Shown here: in pieces, positions 10,718-20,968 of the stretch
Layout: the number at the start of each line of letters is the position of its first letter
Position numbering within the stretch: the stretch's first letter is position 1
Source: Spodoptera frugiperda
Lineage: Eukaryota > Arthropoda > Insecta > Lepidoptera > Noctuidae
DNA length: 64,000 nucleotides
Reading direction: 5' to 3'
Assembly (NCBI RefSeq): GCF_023101765.2
Contig: NC_064212.1
Span: 12,214,001 to 12,278,000 of the forward strand
Notes under the pieces: model-generated
Seen by the model: the letters and a program-made list of their open reading frames with translations, nothing else
Database searches by the model: none
Told to the model about the DNA's origin: nothing
Translations under genes and position numbers: made by a program

Positions 10718-10862
10718 AAGGGTTGGTTCATATCTGACGGAACATGCGTCGCGTATTATCGATCGCATAACGCCAGAACATACAAATGTATAGAAAAACA
10801 CTTGACCGATAACACGTTAGTGTGACGCGCCGTATTTTACGTCAGATATGAACCGAGCCTAA
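10718..10862. mobile_element. Short inverted-repeat element (MITE-like)
   Basis: About 145 bp bounded by imperfect terminal inverted repeats of about 21 bp: ggttggttcatatctgacgg at 10721-10740 and, at the right end, gtcagatatgaaccgagcc (10841-10859), whose complement is ggctcggttcatatctgac. There is no coding capacity. No clear target-site duplication was identified. Confidence 0.6.
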
Positions 10863-11177
10863 TAGTAGGTGTACCCTATATTTTTTGTATGGTTAAATCA
10901 TGGTGGCCCGGATAAGGAGAAGGATATCCGGTTCCCCAGCATAAGAGTGAACATTTGAAATCTGGAAAATACCCTGTAGTTTTTCAAAGACATACACAAT
11001 TTTTTTCCCAAAAATGAATATACCTGGACCATTACCGTTAAATTACAACTCTGTAATCCCCAATCATTAGTGTGAGGCATACTAAAAAAAGGAAAATAAA
11101 AAAAAGCATTTATTATGACGATTTGATAAAGGTCACAGAGAGATGAAAGATGCAAGTTGCGTCGAACAACTCGATCT

Positions 11178-11186
11178 TCAAGGTCA
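11178..11186 (+). promoter_or_regulatory. Possible beta-FTZ-F1 site
   Basis: TCAAGGTCA is a perfect match to the FTZ-F1 consensus YCAAGGYCR, 0.6 kb upstream of the CPR-4 start and 1.5 kb upstream of CPR-3. FTZ-F1 is known to drive several moth cuticle genes after the ecdysone peak. A motif this short and degenerate is expected a few times by chance in 64 kb, so function is unproven. Confidence 0.25.
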
Positions 11187-11391
11187 TTAAGAAAAAGCCC
11201 AGGTTCAGAAAGACAACTCATATGACCGTCAAGATGATGATTATAATGAAAAAAAAACATCATACTATACTAAAAAGACGTATTTCACGTGACTTTTAGA
11301 TACACACTCTGTTTATTATAGTCAATCAGTATCTATGAGAAACTAAAACCTCGTCAACCAAAGGGTAAATGCCTGACATAGGTCTCTTTTT

Positions 11392-11535
11392 ATGGGGGGA
11401 AAATCATCCAACGACTTCTCGCGCCTTGGGCGAGGCGAAAGGGAGTGTCAGACTCTTACTGACTACAAACCATCCCGTTCCTACTCCTGCTTTTCGAGCC
11501 GGAGCAAAACCGGTAAACCCGCTAGGTCTAGCATA
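11392..11535 (+). mobile_element. SINE-like family C copy
   Basis: Starts ggggggaaaatcatccaacg and runs through ggcgaggcgaaagggagtgt to ctcctgcttttcgagccgga. It is one of the fuller family C copies. Confidence 0.6.
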
Positions 11536-11774
11536 GGTCTTAGAATAATCACAATACATACAAATACGCATAAACCTATAAGGTCATTTCTCTAAGACAA
11601 TGAACACACAAAGCACATTTGCAATGGTACCACCATTGATAATAAATAATTGGTTACGTAGTAACGTACGTAATAATTATCCAAAGCCGATACCAGGATT
11701 CAGTTCAACCAATGACCTTACTAGGCCGTTTCTTACTTCCTTTTGTTTTCAAAGCAAAAGTAACATAGGAGTAG

Positions 11775-11813
11775 TATATAAAGTGAATTGGTAACCCTGA
11801 TTTATCATTCGCA
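11775..11813 (+). promoter_or_regulatory. Core promoter of CPR-4
   Basis: TATATAA at 11775-11781, followed by TCATTCGCAGTT at 11805-11816, the initiator block common to CPR-3/4/5. Confidence 0.75.
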
Positions 11814-11846
11814 GTTAGCTTGTGAAACAAATAATAACTAAACAAA

Positions 11847-12755
11847 ATGGCTTCTAAGGTTTGTTTGTTTAAATTGTTTCTACCTTGTGGATTGGATGAA
11901 GTGAATAATATATTCAGTGGTTTAAAATAAAAAAGTTTAATATCATCTATGGCTATATCAGTTTTGTTGTTGAATAACTTTCTTTGATAAGATTTATTTT
12001 CATAAGTATTGTATTGTTATAACAATAAACCCCTATTAAATGGGACTGATAACATAACTTGTGAAATGGTTTATTAGTAACTATAGTCATACAAATTGTT
12101 GCAGAAGTTGTAAAATAATAAATTTTCTGCTATTACTTCATATATTCTTAAATTATTGTATTTCATGTTAAGCTTCCCGGCAAATCGTTTTAAAATTTGA
12201 ATTATCTACTTTCAGTTCGTCATTGTTGCTCTGCTGGTGGCGGCTGCTCAAGGCAGCGCTATCCATGGTGACTACACCAGCTTCTCATACGGTGTGTCCG
12301 ACCCCCACACCGGTGACGTGAAGAGCCAGCACGAGACCCGCGTCGGAGACAGCGTGGTGGGCCAGTACTCGCTCCTCGAGTCTGACGGCACCAAGCGTAC
12401 CGTCGACTACGCCGCTGACGCTCACTCTGGATTCAACGCCGTCGTCCGCAAAGACCCCGCTCTCTACGCCCACGCCGCTCCCGTCGTAGCTCACGCCGCT
12501 CCCGTCGCCTACGCCGCTCCCCTCGCCCACGGCTACGCCGCCGCTCCCGTAGCTCACGGCTACTCCCACGGTGTGACCACCTACGGCGCTGTCGCCGCTC
12601 CCCTGGCTCACGGTGCCGTAGCTTACGGTGCTCACGCTGCTCCCCTCGCCTACAGCGCTGGAGTGTACGGTGCTCACGTAGCTCCCCTCGCTCATGGTGC
12701 CATCGCCTACGGTGCCCATGGCGCTCACGGTCTCTACGGCGCCCACCTGTACTAA
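11847..12755 (+). CDS. RR-2 cuticular protein CPR-4
   Basis: Secreted chitin-binding cuticle protein, 183 aa. Exon 1 is 11847-11858 (MASK), the intron 11859-12215 (gtttgt...ttcag, phase 0), exon 2 12216-12755. The signal peptide is completed by FVIVALLVAAAQG. The RR-2 domain is at about residues 24-81 and is almost identical to that of CPR-3 (SFSYGVSDPHTGDVKSQ, YSLLESDGTKRTVDY, SGFNAVVRKDP). The tail has two HAAPV units, then AYAAPLAHGY, AAPVAHGYSHG, AYGAH and GVYGAH repeats, and ends YGAHLY. Polyadenylation signal AATAAA at 12822-12827, preceded by gctgtgatcg, a motif also found before the CPR-3 and CPR-5 signals. GC-rich, strongly biased codons suggest high expression. It is the divergent partner of CPR-3. 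Confidence 0.93.
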
Positions 12756-12849
12756 ATTATGTTAAGAAATATTTAATTTATTTTGAAACGAATAATGAAC
12801 GAATGAAATAAGCTGTGATCGAATAAATTTTTCGAAAATACTAAACTTT

Positions 12850-13350
12850 CTCTTTCATTGATACCTATAATAATTGACCTACCTATAAAAAATGAGTGTA
12901 CCTAAGATACAGATAATGAATTAGATGTCTTATAGTGATGTAATCTTGTTAAGACCAAGCATGTTGGGTAAAACCAAGTCACCAGGAAAAATCTTTATTA
13001 TTCTAAGAACTTATTCATTCAGGCATAAATCTTACACAAAAAGCTTAAATATGTGTTAACGACACGGTGTCTAAAGACTCGGGAACCAAACCTTGAACTC
13101 TAGCTTGGAAGTCATACTTTGGACCACTCAACCAATAATTCAGTTTATGTGTATCACCAAAAATGTCACAAATATTAGGTTGCAAAGGTCACATAGCGTC
13201 ACGTAGGATATTGACACTTAGCCGACTTGGATTTGATCCAATAACACTGACCTCATCGTAATTGAGAAAAGCTTGGAGTTTTATAAACCAGAGTGTTAAG
13301 ACATGTGATATTATTTATATTATTTTAAACCAATCTAACCCTAGCGCTAA
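12850..13350. other. Gene-free spacer downstream of CPR-4
   Basis: AT-rich DNA with no recognised gene. An old, degraded fragment related to SINE family A may lie near 13071-13135 (ctcgggaaccaaaccttgaa). Confidence 0.35.
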
Positions 13351-13702
13351 TGGTGGCCTGGAGGGTTAAGGCGCTAAGAAACTTTTCATGCATGAGAATG
13401 CTAGTTCAAAACCTACTATTGGCAAGAATCAATGTGACTTATCGGAGTTAATTGTTCGTTAGTACGTAGTATTTATGTGTACTTTCTAAGATTATTTTGA
13501 CATTACTGATAAATAGTGAAGGAAAACATCGTGAGGAAACCTGGGCATATAATTTCTAATTATAAGTTTAAAACCACTCCGGGTTGGCCGGTTAGCACCA
13601 TGCTTGCGTGGTGGTTAATTCTAAAAACTAATCACCCTCTCCGTATGAGCAGCGGCCTTTGGTCAGCAGTGGCCACTTATAGGCTGCTCAGTTGATGTGA
13701 TG
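13351..13702 (+). mobile_element. tRNA-derived SINE family E copy
   Basis: The head tggtggcctggagggttaag resembles an A box and ctagttcaaaacctac a degenerate B box. The body contains gaaggaaaacatcgtgagga and ends ggccacttataggctgctca. A second copy is at 19783-20033. Noctuid genomes carry abundant SINEs of this design. Confidence 0.65.
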
Positions 13703-13721
13703 CTTTTTTTGACATGCGCAG

Positions 13722-13757
13722 TAAAAGTGCATGTCATGTTAAAAGTGCATGTCATGT
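13722..13757 (+). repeat. 18-bp tandem duplication
   Basis: taaaagtgcatgtcatgt occurs twice head to tail, just after the SINE copy. Confidence 0.85.
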
Positions 13758-14351
13758 CATGTTCTGTTTTTAATCAGTGCAGTTTATTAAATAGGAAATT
13801 CAGTTGGTTAGAATTGGCAATAGAAATTCAATGACTGTTCATGAAGCGAAAGACGTATGTAAGATTCGTAGCAACTGGCGTTCCATTATCTTTGCCCAAT
13901 GGAAGACAGGCATGAGGTTATGTATGTATTCAATTGCTTATTAAGGCAAATTTTATTAAGTTTATCATTTTCATGACACGAAACTTAACCCAAGAATTAC
14001 CAAAAATCCTCCAAAAATAGAACATCCTCCATTTTGACCTCTACATAAATATAAATATTAATTACTAAAACGTGCATAGAAGGCCTAATAATATCCGCTG
14101 TAGAACTGAAATAAATAAAACATGAACAATTAAAAAGAATGTTAAGAATTCCAAGGTTGTTGAATTAAAATACGTAACCTTTCCTTAGTTAAGTTGTTTT
14201 AAGTTAAGTGAAAGTTTGTATTTTATTTTGGAATGGTACGTCATTTTAGTAAAGTGAAAACAAGTTCTTTATAAAATGGGAAATCCTTAAAATTAGACTT
14301 TTTTTAGAGAAAGATACAATTTCATTCCAATGAGCTATATAACGTCCGGCT
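13758..14351. other. Gene-free spacer
   Basis: Nothing recognised in about 0.6 kb of AT-rich DNA. Confidence 0.45.
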
Positions 14352-14465
14352 TTTTTTTTGTGGGAGAAAATCATCCAATGACTTCTCCCGGCTTGGGTGA
14401 GGCCGGAGGGAGTGTCAGAATCTTAATGACTAAAAACCACCCCGTTCCTTCTCCTGCTTTGAACC
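14352..14465 (+). mobile_element. SINE-like family C fragment
   Basis: Contains gagaaaatcatccaatgact and accaccccgttccttctcct. The distal part of the family is missing. Confidence 0.55.
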
Positions 14466-14559
14466 AATTTCAGACATTTTCCTACTGAGAATTTTGAAAT
14501 CGTAAAAATGCACACCACCCGGAAATACACCTAGGATGGAATTATAATATTATGTATGT

Positions 14560-14795
14560 AACGTCACGCCTTTTATCCCCAAAGGGATAGGCAGAGATGC
14601 ACATTGCGGCACGTAATGCCATAATAGGAGGTGAGCCTATTGCCATATTATACTAGGCACAATTCCAGACTCCGAGCTACTATGAGTTTTTTTCGAAGTA
14701 CCGAAAAAGCCCAGTAATACTTTGCCCGACCCTGGAATTGAACCCGAGACGCCTTGTCGGACAGTCGCACGTGCGACCACTCGACCAAAGAGGCC
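14560..14795 (-). mobile_element. tRNA-derived SINE family A, near full length
   Basis: Runs from acgtcacgccttttatcccc (non-tRNA end) to the tRNA-like head, which on the minus strand reads ggcctctttggtcgagtggt with B box ggttcaattccagg. Substitutions in both boxes suggest an old copy. Confidence 0.7.
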
Positions 14796-15560
14796 ATATT
14801 AATTTCCTTAACCATAATATATAATGTAGATGAGCTGAATGTACTGTAGTACTGTGTTATAAAACAAAATACACGACTATGAAGCACCTGTTTTAGCAAA
14901 GCTTTTTTTAAATAATCGAAAAGCAATATTGAGCATTGAGTGTTCTATAGAACCTGTAAATTTAACTAACTAACAACAGCCGAGGGGTTCACCTAGGCTC
15001 CGGTTTAAAAAGGTCAGATTATACACATAATCGGCATGGCGTCCGGGACGGCGTGCTTTTGCTTTGTAAACAATATAAAACGGTTAGCCACCTCCCGTTT
15101 TCTCTATCGCTTCCATTTTTAGGTCAGGTAATCCCTAAAACCTTTTCCTAAGTTCAAAAAATACTAAGCTGAAATCAATTTAGCTAAACGCGAGATAATC
15201 GCGCACAAACATACATAGTTACTTAAACACATTACAGGTTAATAAACTAATTACCTCATTTTTTTAAAGCAGTTAAAAAGAATTCATCCCCTAATCTTAG
15301 CTAGCTATTCAAATATTACTGGTAAAAAAGATTCAGGTACATCAGAGGGTGCTTTGTTCATCCAAATATTCAACAAAATAACCCATTTTTTTAATTTATC
15401 AATTCTAATACCCAGTGGTCAGTAACTACCAAAGTTCCGCATAACTCGCAGTCAACGAAAAGTGTAATCAAAAAACGTTCAAACGCGTGACCTTACGATT
15501 GCCTGCATGTCTTTTACTTCCTATTTATAGTAGGTACGCGTACCTACAGACTACGGGAAT
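14796..15560. other. Spacer upstream of CPR-5
   Basis: AT-rich, gene-free. A short stretch at 14985-15110 is GC-richer but has no recognised function. Confidence 0.4.
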
Positions 15561-15562
15561 AG

Positions 15563-15604
15563 TATATAAAGAGAATTTGTAACACTGATTAATCATTCGC
15601 AGTT
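15563..15604 (+). promoter_or_regulatory. Core promoter of CPR-5
   Basis: TATATAAA at 15563-15570, then TCATTCGCAGTTT at 15593-15605. The intervening text gagaatttgtaacactgatt is close to that of CPR-3 and CPR-4. Confidence 0.75.
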
Positions 15605-15629
15605 TACTTGTGGAACATAACTAAATACA

Positions 15630-16590
15630 ATGGCAGCTAAGGTTAGTTTCAATATTTATTTATTTAATTGTGTTAGTGACTGAAAAGGTTAAAGTGAAAA
15701 TTTGTTTTAAAGGACCAACTTATGGAAGGAGCAAAGGACCAGGATTTTGTAAAGCAATTTTGTGTGCTCCTTAAGGATTCTGGGAAGCATTTATCCTAGT
15801 CTTTCTGTTTTTATGGTTTTTTTTAATAAAACTATGTTGACAGTGTAGTGACAGTGACTGGGTTGACTTATTTTAATTCTGTAAAATTAAAATAATACTT
15901 TATTGACTGAAGTTAACAATCTTTTGGGAATTTCTTTTTTAATTGTTTTGTTACTATATCTTAATTGTATACGATTATTTCAATTTGCCAACGAAAAGTC
16001 GAATACATTAATTTTAACATTCTTTTCATTTATTTCAGTTCGTGGTTGTTGCTCTGCTGGTGGCGGCTGCTCAAGGCAGCGCAATCCATGGTGACTACAC
16101 CAGCTTCTCATACGGTGTGTCCGACCCCCACACCGGTGACGTCAAGAGCCAGCACGAGACCCGCGTCGGAGACAAGGTGGTGGGCCAGTACTCGCTCCTC
16201 GACTCTGACGGCACAAAGCGTACCGTCGACTACGCCGCTGACGCTCACTCTGGATTCAACGCCGTCGTCCGCAAAGACCCCTTGTACGCTCACGCCCCCG
16301 TCGTCGCTCACGCCGCTCCCGTCGTAGCTCACGCCGCTCCCGTCGCCTACGCCGCTCCCCTCGCCCACGGCTACGCCGCCGCCCCCGTAGCTCACGGCTA
16401 CTCCCACGGTGTGACCACCTACGGCGCTGTCGCTGCTCCCCTGGCTCATGGTGCCGTCGTAGCCGCTCCCCTCGCCTACAGCGCTGGAGTATACGGTGCT
16501 CACGGTGCCGTCGCCTACGGCGCTCATGGAGCTCATGGTCTCTACGGTGCTCACGGTGCCCACGGTCTCTATGGCGCTCACTTGTACTAA
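15630..16590 (+). CDS. RR-2 cuticular protein CPR-5
   Basis: Secreted chitin-binding cuticle protein, 187 aa. Exon 1 is 15630-15641 (MAAK), the intron 15642-16038 (gttagt...ttcag, phase 0), exon 2 16039-16590. Signal peptide: MAAKFVVVALLVAAAQG. The RR-2 domain is at about residues 24-81, differing from CPR-4 mainly at GDKVV for GDSVV and DSDG for ESDG. The tail contains HAPVVAHAAP units, AAPLAHGY, AAPVAHGYSHG and a C-terminal run of GAHGLYGAH repeats ending HLY. Polyadenylation signal AATAAA at 16648-16653, preceded by gctgtgatca as in CPR-3 and CPR-4. Third member of the CPR-3/4/5 group; shared promoter, intron position and 3' UTR motif point to duplication of whole transcription units. Confidence 0.93.
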
Positions 16591-16679
16591 ATAAAAATAT
16601 GATAATATTTATTTATACTGAAACCCCAATGAATGATGCTGTGATCAAATAAAATAGTTCGAAGTACCTTACTATTGTT

Positions 16680-17860
16680 GTTTAATTTAACAGTTGTTAT
16701 ATTGTTATCATTGCCAGACACCTTGATAACTTGCAAACAAAATATATTCCAATACTATATCAGATAGAGTTATAAAAGTAAAACAATTTAGTTCAATCTA
16801 TAGTTTACCCAAGTTATCATAATTTAAATTCAAAAGCAATTCAACTAGTGCAGGTTAATAACAGAAATTATAAAACAGAAGGTCTAACCGTATCCGTAGA
16901 TTTAATAATGTAATCAAGTAATATACCGAAACTAAAGTGCAAAAATCTAGTTTACCTTGAATGACCGTACATTGTACTACATAAATAATTATACTATTAG
17001 CGAACTATATCTTGTAAATATACGGATATTAAGTTGCGTGAATGGCAAGAAATGGTCCTATTACGCAAATTTTGGTCCTAATGTAAATAACACTTGTAAA
17101 ACTGCGCTGACTTAAGTACACGACTTAATTTTATCTCATTTCCTAATAGAGATAATATATGAGAAGTTGAATACTTTGCCTCGGATTAATAAAATACAAA
17201 TGATTATTTGTTTACATTAAAAGCTCAGATTTTATAACTTCATGTTTGAAGTGGACGGAATTTATAGAATGTATTAATCAAATTGATTATTTAATATTGT
17301 TTTAAAATTCGTCGCTCTAATTTGATTACGACTAATCTGACGATAATAAATTATGCTTGCTTGCATGATTTTAGCTCTTACGAATATGGCATAATTTAGT
17401 TAAATGTGTAAATCAAGGAAGTTTAGTTAGATGTGAACACTCGTAAGTCTATGTTTACAACAAGAACAGTAGGTCAGTTCCCTAGTAGCGAACACATCAT
17501 TGAATTCCACGCCTTTTGTGCAACGCGTACGGATCGTTAATTTAATTATATCATTGTTACACTTTGTCTCTTGAGAATACGTCTGTATTTTGTAATGAGT
17601 CACAATTTTATTCTGGTACTGAGAAAAAACTTTAGCTATTATTACATAGGCTTCAAGTTCAATTCAAAGTAATTGATGGATTTCGAATGCACGATGTAAT
17701 AACAGTGTAAAATATTTGCTGTCAGACCTTGTTACGTGTTTAATTTGAGTCTGTCAATAAACTTCAAATGGAAGTTCATCAATCTAACGAGTTTATACGA
17801 GTACATTGTGACAGCGGACGCTATGATGAGAATGGAATGAAATAAAAACATCAAAACTTC
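16680..17860. other. Gene-free spacer between CPR-5 and CPR-6
   Basis: About 1.2 kb of AT-rich DNA between two convergent genes. No repeat or gene recognised. Confidence 0.45.
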
Positions 17861-17912
17861 GTATTCATAATTTATTAGTCGTCTAAATCACAGATCAGTA
17901 GCAGTCGTTTCA

Positions 17913-19126
17913 TCACCAAGCCAGACCAGCTCCAAGAGCAGACGCTCCAAGAGCCGGGGCGCCGTATGCACCGTGACCATGGGGAGCGGGGTGCGCTACA
18001 GAGTTGGCGTAGCTGCGAGCAACACCATGTGCAAGAGGGTTGATCAATCCGTTGGCGTGAGGGTTAGCGAGTCCATGGGCTAAAGCTCCGTATCCACCAT
18101 AGGCACCACCGTAAGCACCACCGTAGGCACCGTTGTAGGCTCCGTTGTAGGCTCCGTTGTAAGCTCCGGCGTAAGGTCCAGCGTAGGGACGAGCAGCGTT
18201 GTGGACAATAGAGTGGGAGTAGTGAGATACAGAAGGAGCTCCACGGTTACCAAGATGACCAGCCAAGGGGTTGCCGTAACCGTTAGCGTAACCAGGGTAC
18301 GCTAAGTTACCAGCAAGACGGTTGGCACCGTACGCACCAGGGTGGGGAAGGGCACCAGGATGAGGAAGAGCTCCAGGGTAGGGGAGAGCACCAGGGCGGG
18401 CGAGTGCGCCAGGGTGGGCGAGTGCTCCAGGGTGGGCGAGTGCTCCAGGGTGAGCGAGAGCACCAGGGTGAGCGAGAGCACCAGGGTGAGCAAGAGCACC
18501 AGGGTGAGGAAGAGCACCGTGAGCAAGGGCACCTGGATAACCAAGAGCACCAGGATGGGCTAGAGCGCCAGGATGAGGAAGAGCACCGGGATGAGGTAGA
18601 CCAGCAGGGTGGGCAAGAGGTCCGGCTCCAGCCAAAGGAGCAATAGGTGCAGGGCGGACTGGGCCAGCAACAGGGGCCAATGGGGCTGCAGGCGCTACAG
18701 GTCCATGTGCAGCTCCAGCCAATGGAGCATGAGGTCCAGACGGGTGCACACCAACAGCTGGCTCCTTGCGGACTACAGCGTTGAATCCAGTAGCGGCATT
18801 AGCAGCGTACTCGACAATCCTTTTGGTTCCATCTGATTCCAGAAGTGAGTATTTGCCAACGACGCTGTCACCGACGCGTTTCTCGTGCTGGTCCTTGACG
18901 TCACCAGTGTTGGGGTCTGATACTCCATAGGAGAAGCTTGAGTAACCACCGCTGCCGTAGACTGATGCTACGAACAGGGAAAGTACGATGAACTGGAACA
19001 AATAAAATATTTTATTAGATTATTGAATACTGTTAGATTAATTGTCTTGTTTTTATAACTTTGCAAATATGACGCAAGGACCGTTATTTTTTCTATTGTT
19101 ATTTTTTAGTTTACCTTAGCTGCCAT
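17913..19126 (-). CDS. RR-2 cuticular protein CPR-6 with HPGALA repeats
   Basis: Secreted chitin-binding cuticle protein, 363 aa, the longest in the cluster; minus strand. Exon 1 is 19115-19126 (MAAK), the intron 18993-19114 (gtaaac...tccag, phase 0), exon 2 17913-18992. Signal peptide: MAAKFIVLSLFVASVYG. The RR-2 domain is at about residues 20-80: YSSFSYGVSDPNTGDVKDQ, VVGKYSLLESDGTKRIVEY, TGFNAVVRKEP. KDQHEKRVGD is shared only with CPR-7. The tail starts Pro/Ala-rich, continues with about fifteen six-residue units of the type HPGALA (18-bp tandem repeat), then a Gly/Tyr/Asn/Ala block with repeated GAYNGAYN and GAYGG, and ends GAGLAW. Polyadenylation signal TTTATT (plus strand) at 17871-17876. 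Transcribed divergently from its relative CPR-7. A TTG at 19001 opens the same frame within the intron and is not the start. Confidence 0.92.
18340..18610 (-). repeat. 18-bp minisatellite inside CPR-6
   Basis: About fifteen copies of an 18-bp unit (plus strand, for example gtgctccagggtgggcga) in frame with the CPR-6 tail. Central copies at about 18400-18500 are most alike, and outer copies are more diverged, which suggests expansion from the middle. Confidence 0.85.
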
Positions 19127-19154
19127 GATGCTATGTGTTCTTCTGTGACTTTGG

Positions 19155-19194
19155 GTTGTGAATGATTTAACCCCGTCAGTTCGAAATATTTATA
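19155..19194 (-). promoter_or_regulatory. Core promoter of CPR-6
   Basis: On the minus strand TATAAATA (19187-19194), then TCATTCACAA (19165-19156), a variant of the TCATTCGCAG initiator block used by CPR-3/4/5. Confidence 0.65.
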
Positions 19195-19199
19195 TTCAC

Positions 19200-19782
19200 A
19201 CGAAGTCTCCGCATTGTAGTTTTGGGGGTCATAGTTTGAAATCATTGCGTTCACATCTGCTCTTAAATTTCGAAAGATTCTCTTTCAGAGGTTAATTAGG
19301 AACTGAAATGCCTATTATGTAAATTAATTTTGCACTTAGAACGGTAACATTGGCCTCGTTGATGAGTTAAGTACATGTTTAGATGCCGATTTGCTTGTTC
19401 TTAATGAAGATGGTATCTTTTAATTTCAAGTTGTAGTTTGTTTAACAATTACAAGTATTATAATTATAGAGGGCTAAGTGGTGATTGAGAGGCATGGGAA
19501 AAAAGGTTGTATAGCGTTATTAAGGGTTTTTCTATACTACCTCCACCGTAACATAATGATATTTAAGGTGGCCCTAATCAATATAATATTTTTTTATTTG
19601 ACATATGAATCAATTCAATTGACTTATGACAGTTAGATAATAGTTATTTTTAGAACTCTGGGAGTTCCTTCAGTAAGCAGTCACATAAACGACTTTTCAA
19701 CTTAAGAACTAGTAGAAAAGCGAAGTTTTTGTTAATTAATTTTGAGCAACTCTGTTATTGATTCTGAGATTGATTCAAAGTC
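19200..19782. other. Divergent intergenic region CPR-6/CPR-7, left part
   Basis: AT-rich, with no recognised element other than upstream DNA of CPR-6. Confidence 0.4.
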
Positions 19783-20033
19783 GTAGTGGCTCGAAGGTCT
19801 AAGACGCTTCTCATGCACGAGAGTATGAGTTCGTAACCTACCAACGGCAAGTACCAATATGATTTTTTCCGAGTTATATTACCTTCTACGATTATTTAGA
19901 CACCACTGACAAACGGTGAAGGAAAAATCGTACGGAAAACTGGGGTTATAATTTCTAATAATGTATAAGTTTGAAATCGCCAACCCACATTGAGCAAGCG
20001 TTGTGATTAATGATCAAACCTTATCCATGCAAG
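19783..20033 (+). mobile_element. tRNA-derived SINE family E copy
   Basis: gtagtggctcgaaggtctaa at the head, gagttcgtaacctacc as a degenerate B box, gacaaacggtgaaggaaaaa in the body. It is the second copy of the family at 13351 and ends earlier. Confidence 0.6.
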
Positions 20034-20451
20034 ACAAATAAATGTGTTATTATTTTGAGTCAACTGATAGGAAATTCGCTCAGTCGGTAAATGAATCACA
20101 GTCACAATAATATGCAGGTAACTATCATTATACATCTCAGAGTGAACTGATTAAGTCCAATCTTAATAAACTAGGTAGGTAATGTATTATTTTATTGGAT
20201 AATTTTAAGGAAGTTCTCTGGTTTCACAATGTATGGAATTGCGACTAATGTATGGAAAGAGGATCGCCTCTTGTTACATGGGAACGGGACTTTTAAGTGG
20301 TAAAAATGGTGTTTTGGCATTTTGGCAAACAGAGTCGTCACCTATTAAGGGGATATGGATATTTCGTGACCATACTTTTGTTATTATAACATGCAAGTCG
20401 TAGAGTACTTATATCACATTCTAACTTTCGTATTCTGAGGCGTCCTCAAAG

Positions 20452-20626
20452 AGCCATCAGACCTTCAGATGGAGCCCAGTAGGGTTCTAATCCAGAGCTG
20501 CAGACTGCCTAGCGGGTTTACCAGGGGTTCGGCTCGAAAAGCAGGAGTAGGAACAGGGTGGTTTTTAGTCAGTAAGAGTTTGACACTCCCTCTCACCTCG
20601 CCCAAGGCGGGCGAAGTCATTGGATG
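20452..20626 (-). mobile_element. SINE-like family C copy
   Basis: Reverse-oriented family C, from tcaaagagccatcagacctt to gcccaaggcgggcgaagtca. One of the most complete copies in the window. Confidence 0.6.
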
Positions 20627-20911
20627 ATTTACCATCTAAAAAAAACTAAAAGAACTTGATTGAAATCAGGACCTTGTGCTCACCATTTAACTAAAGCAGA
20701 TATTTTAGAATTCTATTACAAAAATTTAAAAACTGTATAAAGATGATACCATCAGTACTGATAAAGAAACAATTAGCCATAAATTATGTTGTGCCATATC
20801 CATTAAACACTTCAAAAGGTGATCTACATGCTTTATCGTAGGCCAGCATTAATTTTTCAAATGTTTCCGGCCAAAGCGATTGCGTACGCACTGAAGATTA
20901 TGAAAACCACA

Positions 20912-20948
20912 TATATAAAGGCCAGGAGGATTCAAAAACATCAGTATC
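20912..20948 (+). promoter_or_regulatory. Core promoter of CPR-7
   Basis: TATATAAAG at 20912-20920 and the initiator TCAGTAT at 20941-20947, about 30 bp apart. The initiator text differs from the TCATTCG block of the other groups. Confidence 0.7.
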
Positions 20949-20968
20949 TGTGTAAACAATACCAAACA

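Noticed and set aside
18340..18610. Regular direct repeats that might suggest a CRISPR-like array
   Set aside because: The 18-bp units are contiguous, in frame with a cuticle protein tail and have no spacers; the genome is eukaryotic.
18302..18646. Open frames in other frames of the CPR-6 repeat
   Set aside because: An 18-bp repeat without stops leaves all frames open; the products are simple repeats and the RR-2 frame explains the locus.
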